Notes under the pieces: model-generated | Databases searched by the model: none | What the model was told of the DNA's origin: nothing | Seen by the model: only the letters and a program-made list of their open reading frames with translations | Made by a program: the position numbers and the translations under genes | Part shown: positions 42,166 through 43,092 of the stretch, piece after piece | How positions within the stretch are numbered: position 1 is the first letter of the stretch | Layout of the letters: each line of letters opens with the position of its first letter | Source of the DNA: Vogesella fluminis | GTDB taxonomy: Bacteria > Pseudomonadota > Gammaproteobacteria > Burkholderiales > Chromobacteriaceae | Reading direction: 5' to 3' | Length of the DNA stretch: 43,092 nucleotides | Assembly (NCBI RefSeq): GCF_014652335.1 | Contig: NZ_BMYP01000026.1 | Span: forward strand, 1-43,092

Positions 42166-42303
42166 ATGGTATCGCTGATAACCTTGTTGATGTATGCACT
42201 GTTTGCACTGATCTTTGTTAAAGCGTTTTCCTCCAACCGTAAACGTGATGTTGTACGCGTTAAAGCTCCGGCATCGTGCCGGCAACGCTCTCGCCTTCGT
42301 TAG
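42166..42303 (+). CDS. Small single-helix membrane protein (45 aa)
   Basis: Short reading frame with a strong ribosome-binding site (AAGGAGGAGG, 42151-42160) 5 bp before the ATG. The protein starts MVSLITLLMYALFALIFVKA, one clear transmembrane helix, and continues with a basic tail (SSNRKRDVVRVKAPASCRQR). It lies 64 bp after rmuC on the same strand. I do not recognise a family. The good start site and the helix-plus-basic-tail design support a real small membrane protein rather than chance. Confidence 0.6.
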   Translation: MVSLITLLMYALFALIFVKAFSSNRKRDVVRVKAPASCRQRSRLR

Positions 42304-42372
42304 TGTCTGGTGTGTAGTGAAAGGTAGTTATGTTGTAGCAGTAAAGCGACGTTGTACCATTCAACCACCCAC

Positions 42373-42398
42373 AGAAGCCGGCAGAAATGTCGGCTTCT
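42373..42398 (+). terminator. Terminator after the small membrane protein
   Basis: Stem AGAAGCCG/CGGCTTCT with a 10-nt loop, followed by TTCATTTTG. The remainder of 42304-42601 shows no convincing gene; it ends in the dif-like site. Confidence 0.7.
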
Positions 42399-42567
42399 TC
42401 ATTTTGTTGTTTGTCGTGCGGCCCGGATCACTCTGCAGCCAGCGCCCGCCGGTATCATCGGGTGCAGATACTTCGTAATTCACTTGCAGGTGCAAGAGAG
42501 TTTGTGACCAGGGCCTCCGCACTGGAAGGAGATGAGGGGTATTGGAAGTGGCGGAATTTGCTATTTT

Positions 42568-42595
42568 ATTAGACATAATAAACATTATGCGACAC
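42568..42595. other. dif-like XerCD recombination site
   Basis: A 28-bp element whose inner parts read ACATAAT-AAACAT-TATGCG. Compared with the reverse complement of Escherichia coli dif it agrees at about 22 of 28 positions, with the XerD-side ACATAA and XerC-side TTATGCG inner arms intact and one change in the central six bases. It lies in a gene-free stretch exactly where housekeeping genes end and a phage-type gene begins, so it can be the chromosomal dif, a prophage-borne copy, or the junction of both. Confidence 0.75.
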
Positions 42596-42601
42596 GAACG
42601 G

Positions 42602-42949
42602 CTAAACCCCTTGGGGGGCTTTTTCGGTAGTTACCGGGCTAAACGCCATCGTCGTGATCACCAGACCGCCCACGACCAGCTGGGTGATCTTTTTGCGAAA
42701 ATCCTGCCAGAAGTCCTTTCTGGCTTGGCTTTTTTCGCGCTCCATGTTGGCCGCTGCGATGATTTCCAGCGGATCGATGCCCAGGTATTCGGCCACGACG
42801 ATGCAGGCGTAGTCATCCATGATGCGCTCGCCACGTTTGTACGAATTTACTGAGTTTCTGTGCATTTTCAGCGCTTCAGCCTTTTTTCCCTCGGCCATGT
42901 CGCCAAGCTTTTCCAGCGCTTCCTGCAGGTAGTCCGTTGACAGTTTCAT
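42602..42949 (-). CDS. Phage-type regulator with Cro/CI-like N-terminus (DUF3693-like)
   Basis: Protein of 115 aa. Seen: an N-terminal HTH-like region in which MHRNSVNSYKRGERIMDDYA resembles the recognition helix and following helix of phage YdaS/DUF3693 proteins; the conserved IVVAEYLGIDPLEIIAAANM and EREKSQARKDFWQDFRKK; and a C-terminal hydrophobic segment LVVGGLVITTMAFS. Proteins of this kind occur in filamentous phages and related islands. A strong site AAGGAGG precedes the ATG at 42949. The gene points at the dif-like site 7 bp away from its stop, and its promoter overlaps paired operators. A plus-strand CCCCTTGGGG-TTTTT feature near 42608-42625 may be a weak terminator. Confidence 0.75.
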   Translation of the reverse strand: MKLSTDYLQEALEKLGDMAEGKKAEALKMHRNSVNSYKRGERIMDDYACIVVAEYLGIDPLEIIAAANMEREKSQARKDFWQDFRKKITQLVVGGLVITTMAFSPVTTEKAPQGV

Positions 42950-42966
42950 GGATTCCTCCTTGTTTT

Positions 42967-43016
42967 AACCCACCTGTGTTCGTACAATCCAATTCGAGTG
43001 AACCCACGTGGGTTCA
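42967..43016. promoter_or_regulatory. Paired operators upstream of the phage-type regulator
   Basis: A perfect 18-bp palindrome TGAACCCACGTGGGTTCA (42999-43016) and an imperfect copy AACCCACCTGTGTTC (42967-42981) have centres 34 bp apart. The nearer copy overlaps a plausible -10 (GTTAAA) of the regulator gene, with -35 TTGGAT between the two copies. The layout is that of a phage immunity or lysogeny switch whose other gene would lie to the right, past the window edge. Confidence 0.65.
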
Positions 43017-43092
43017 TTGCTTCGTCAGTCCAGGGCCTGTCCGAATTTTTGTGTAAACGGGGTTTCAAATCACATCTGAGGAATGCGTTCCT

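Noticed and set aside
42420-42560. Possible tRNA gene or tRNA-end attachment site before the prophage edge
   Set aside because: No cloverleaf with acceptor and T-arm consensus could be built, and the dif-like site explains the junction better.

Overview
The window is high-GC proteobacterial DNA with dense, short-spaced operons. Gene content (proteobacterial nos genes, assimilatory nas/nir genes, recJ-rpfE pair, ftsK, hemH) points to a betaproteobacterium. My best guess is the order Neisseriales, near Chromobacteriaceae such as Vogesella; that placement is inference from gene content and not from any marker gene.

Layout. (1) 1-902: remnant of an IS66-type transposase. (2) 903-8241, minus strand: nitrous-oxide reductase accessory operon (small periplasmic protein, nosR, nosD, nosF, nosY, nosL, unknown 204-aa protein) behind an FNR-like promoter. 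The structural gene nosZ is absent and the operon is interrupted by two inverted-repeat elements. (3) 8386-12690: amino-acid catabolism locus with a YheO/DauR-type regulator, an ornithine-cyclodeaminase-family dehydrogenase, a cationic-amino-acid binding protein and an FAD amino-acid dehydrogenase, with two matching operators exactly 200 bp apart. (4) 12781-15342: LysR regulator, alpha/beta hydrolase and a broken MFS gene, probably acquired. (5) 15491-16072: tag. (6) 16145-27021: nitrate assimilation. nasT (ANTAR antiterminator) and the transcription units of the nitrate transporter and nirB all have sigma-54 promoters; the last two also carry a two-hairpin ANTAR leader. A PP2C-kinase fusion, nirD, nitrate reductase and cobA (siroheme supply) complete the set. 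(7) 27187-31169: aromatic aminotransferase and two tandem Leu/Ile/Val-binding-protein paralogues. (8) 31430-42303: housekeeping genes hemH, ftsK, anmK, an M23 peptidase, an rpfE-like gene, recJ, rmuC and a 45-aa membrane peptide. (9) 42568-43092: a dif-like XerCD site followed directly by a phage-type regulator with paired operators, which looks like the edge of a filamentous prophage integrated at dif.

The strongest unexplained signal is a dispersed DNA motif, AAGGTTGGCCGCA. I count 17 exact copies, plus 6 copies of the variant AACGTTGGCCGCA. It occurs both inside genes (in several reading frames) and between genes, where it forms perfect or near-perfect inverted pairs. This is how DNA uptake sequences of Neisseriaceae and Pasteurellaceae are distributed, but the motif is not one of the uptake words I know. 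A second signal is the dif-like site, supported by the one-sided orientation of GGGCAGGG (KOPS-like) octamers pointing at it.
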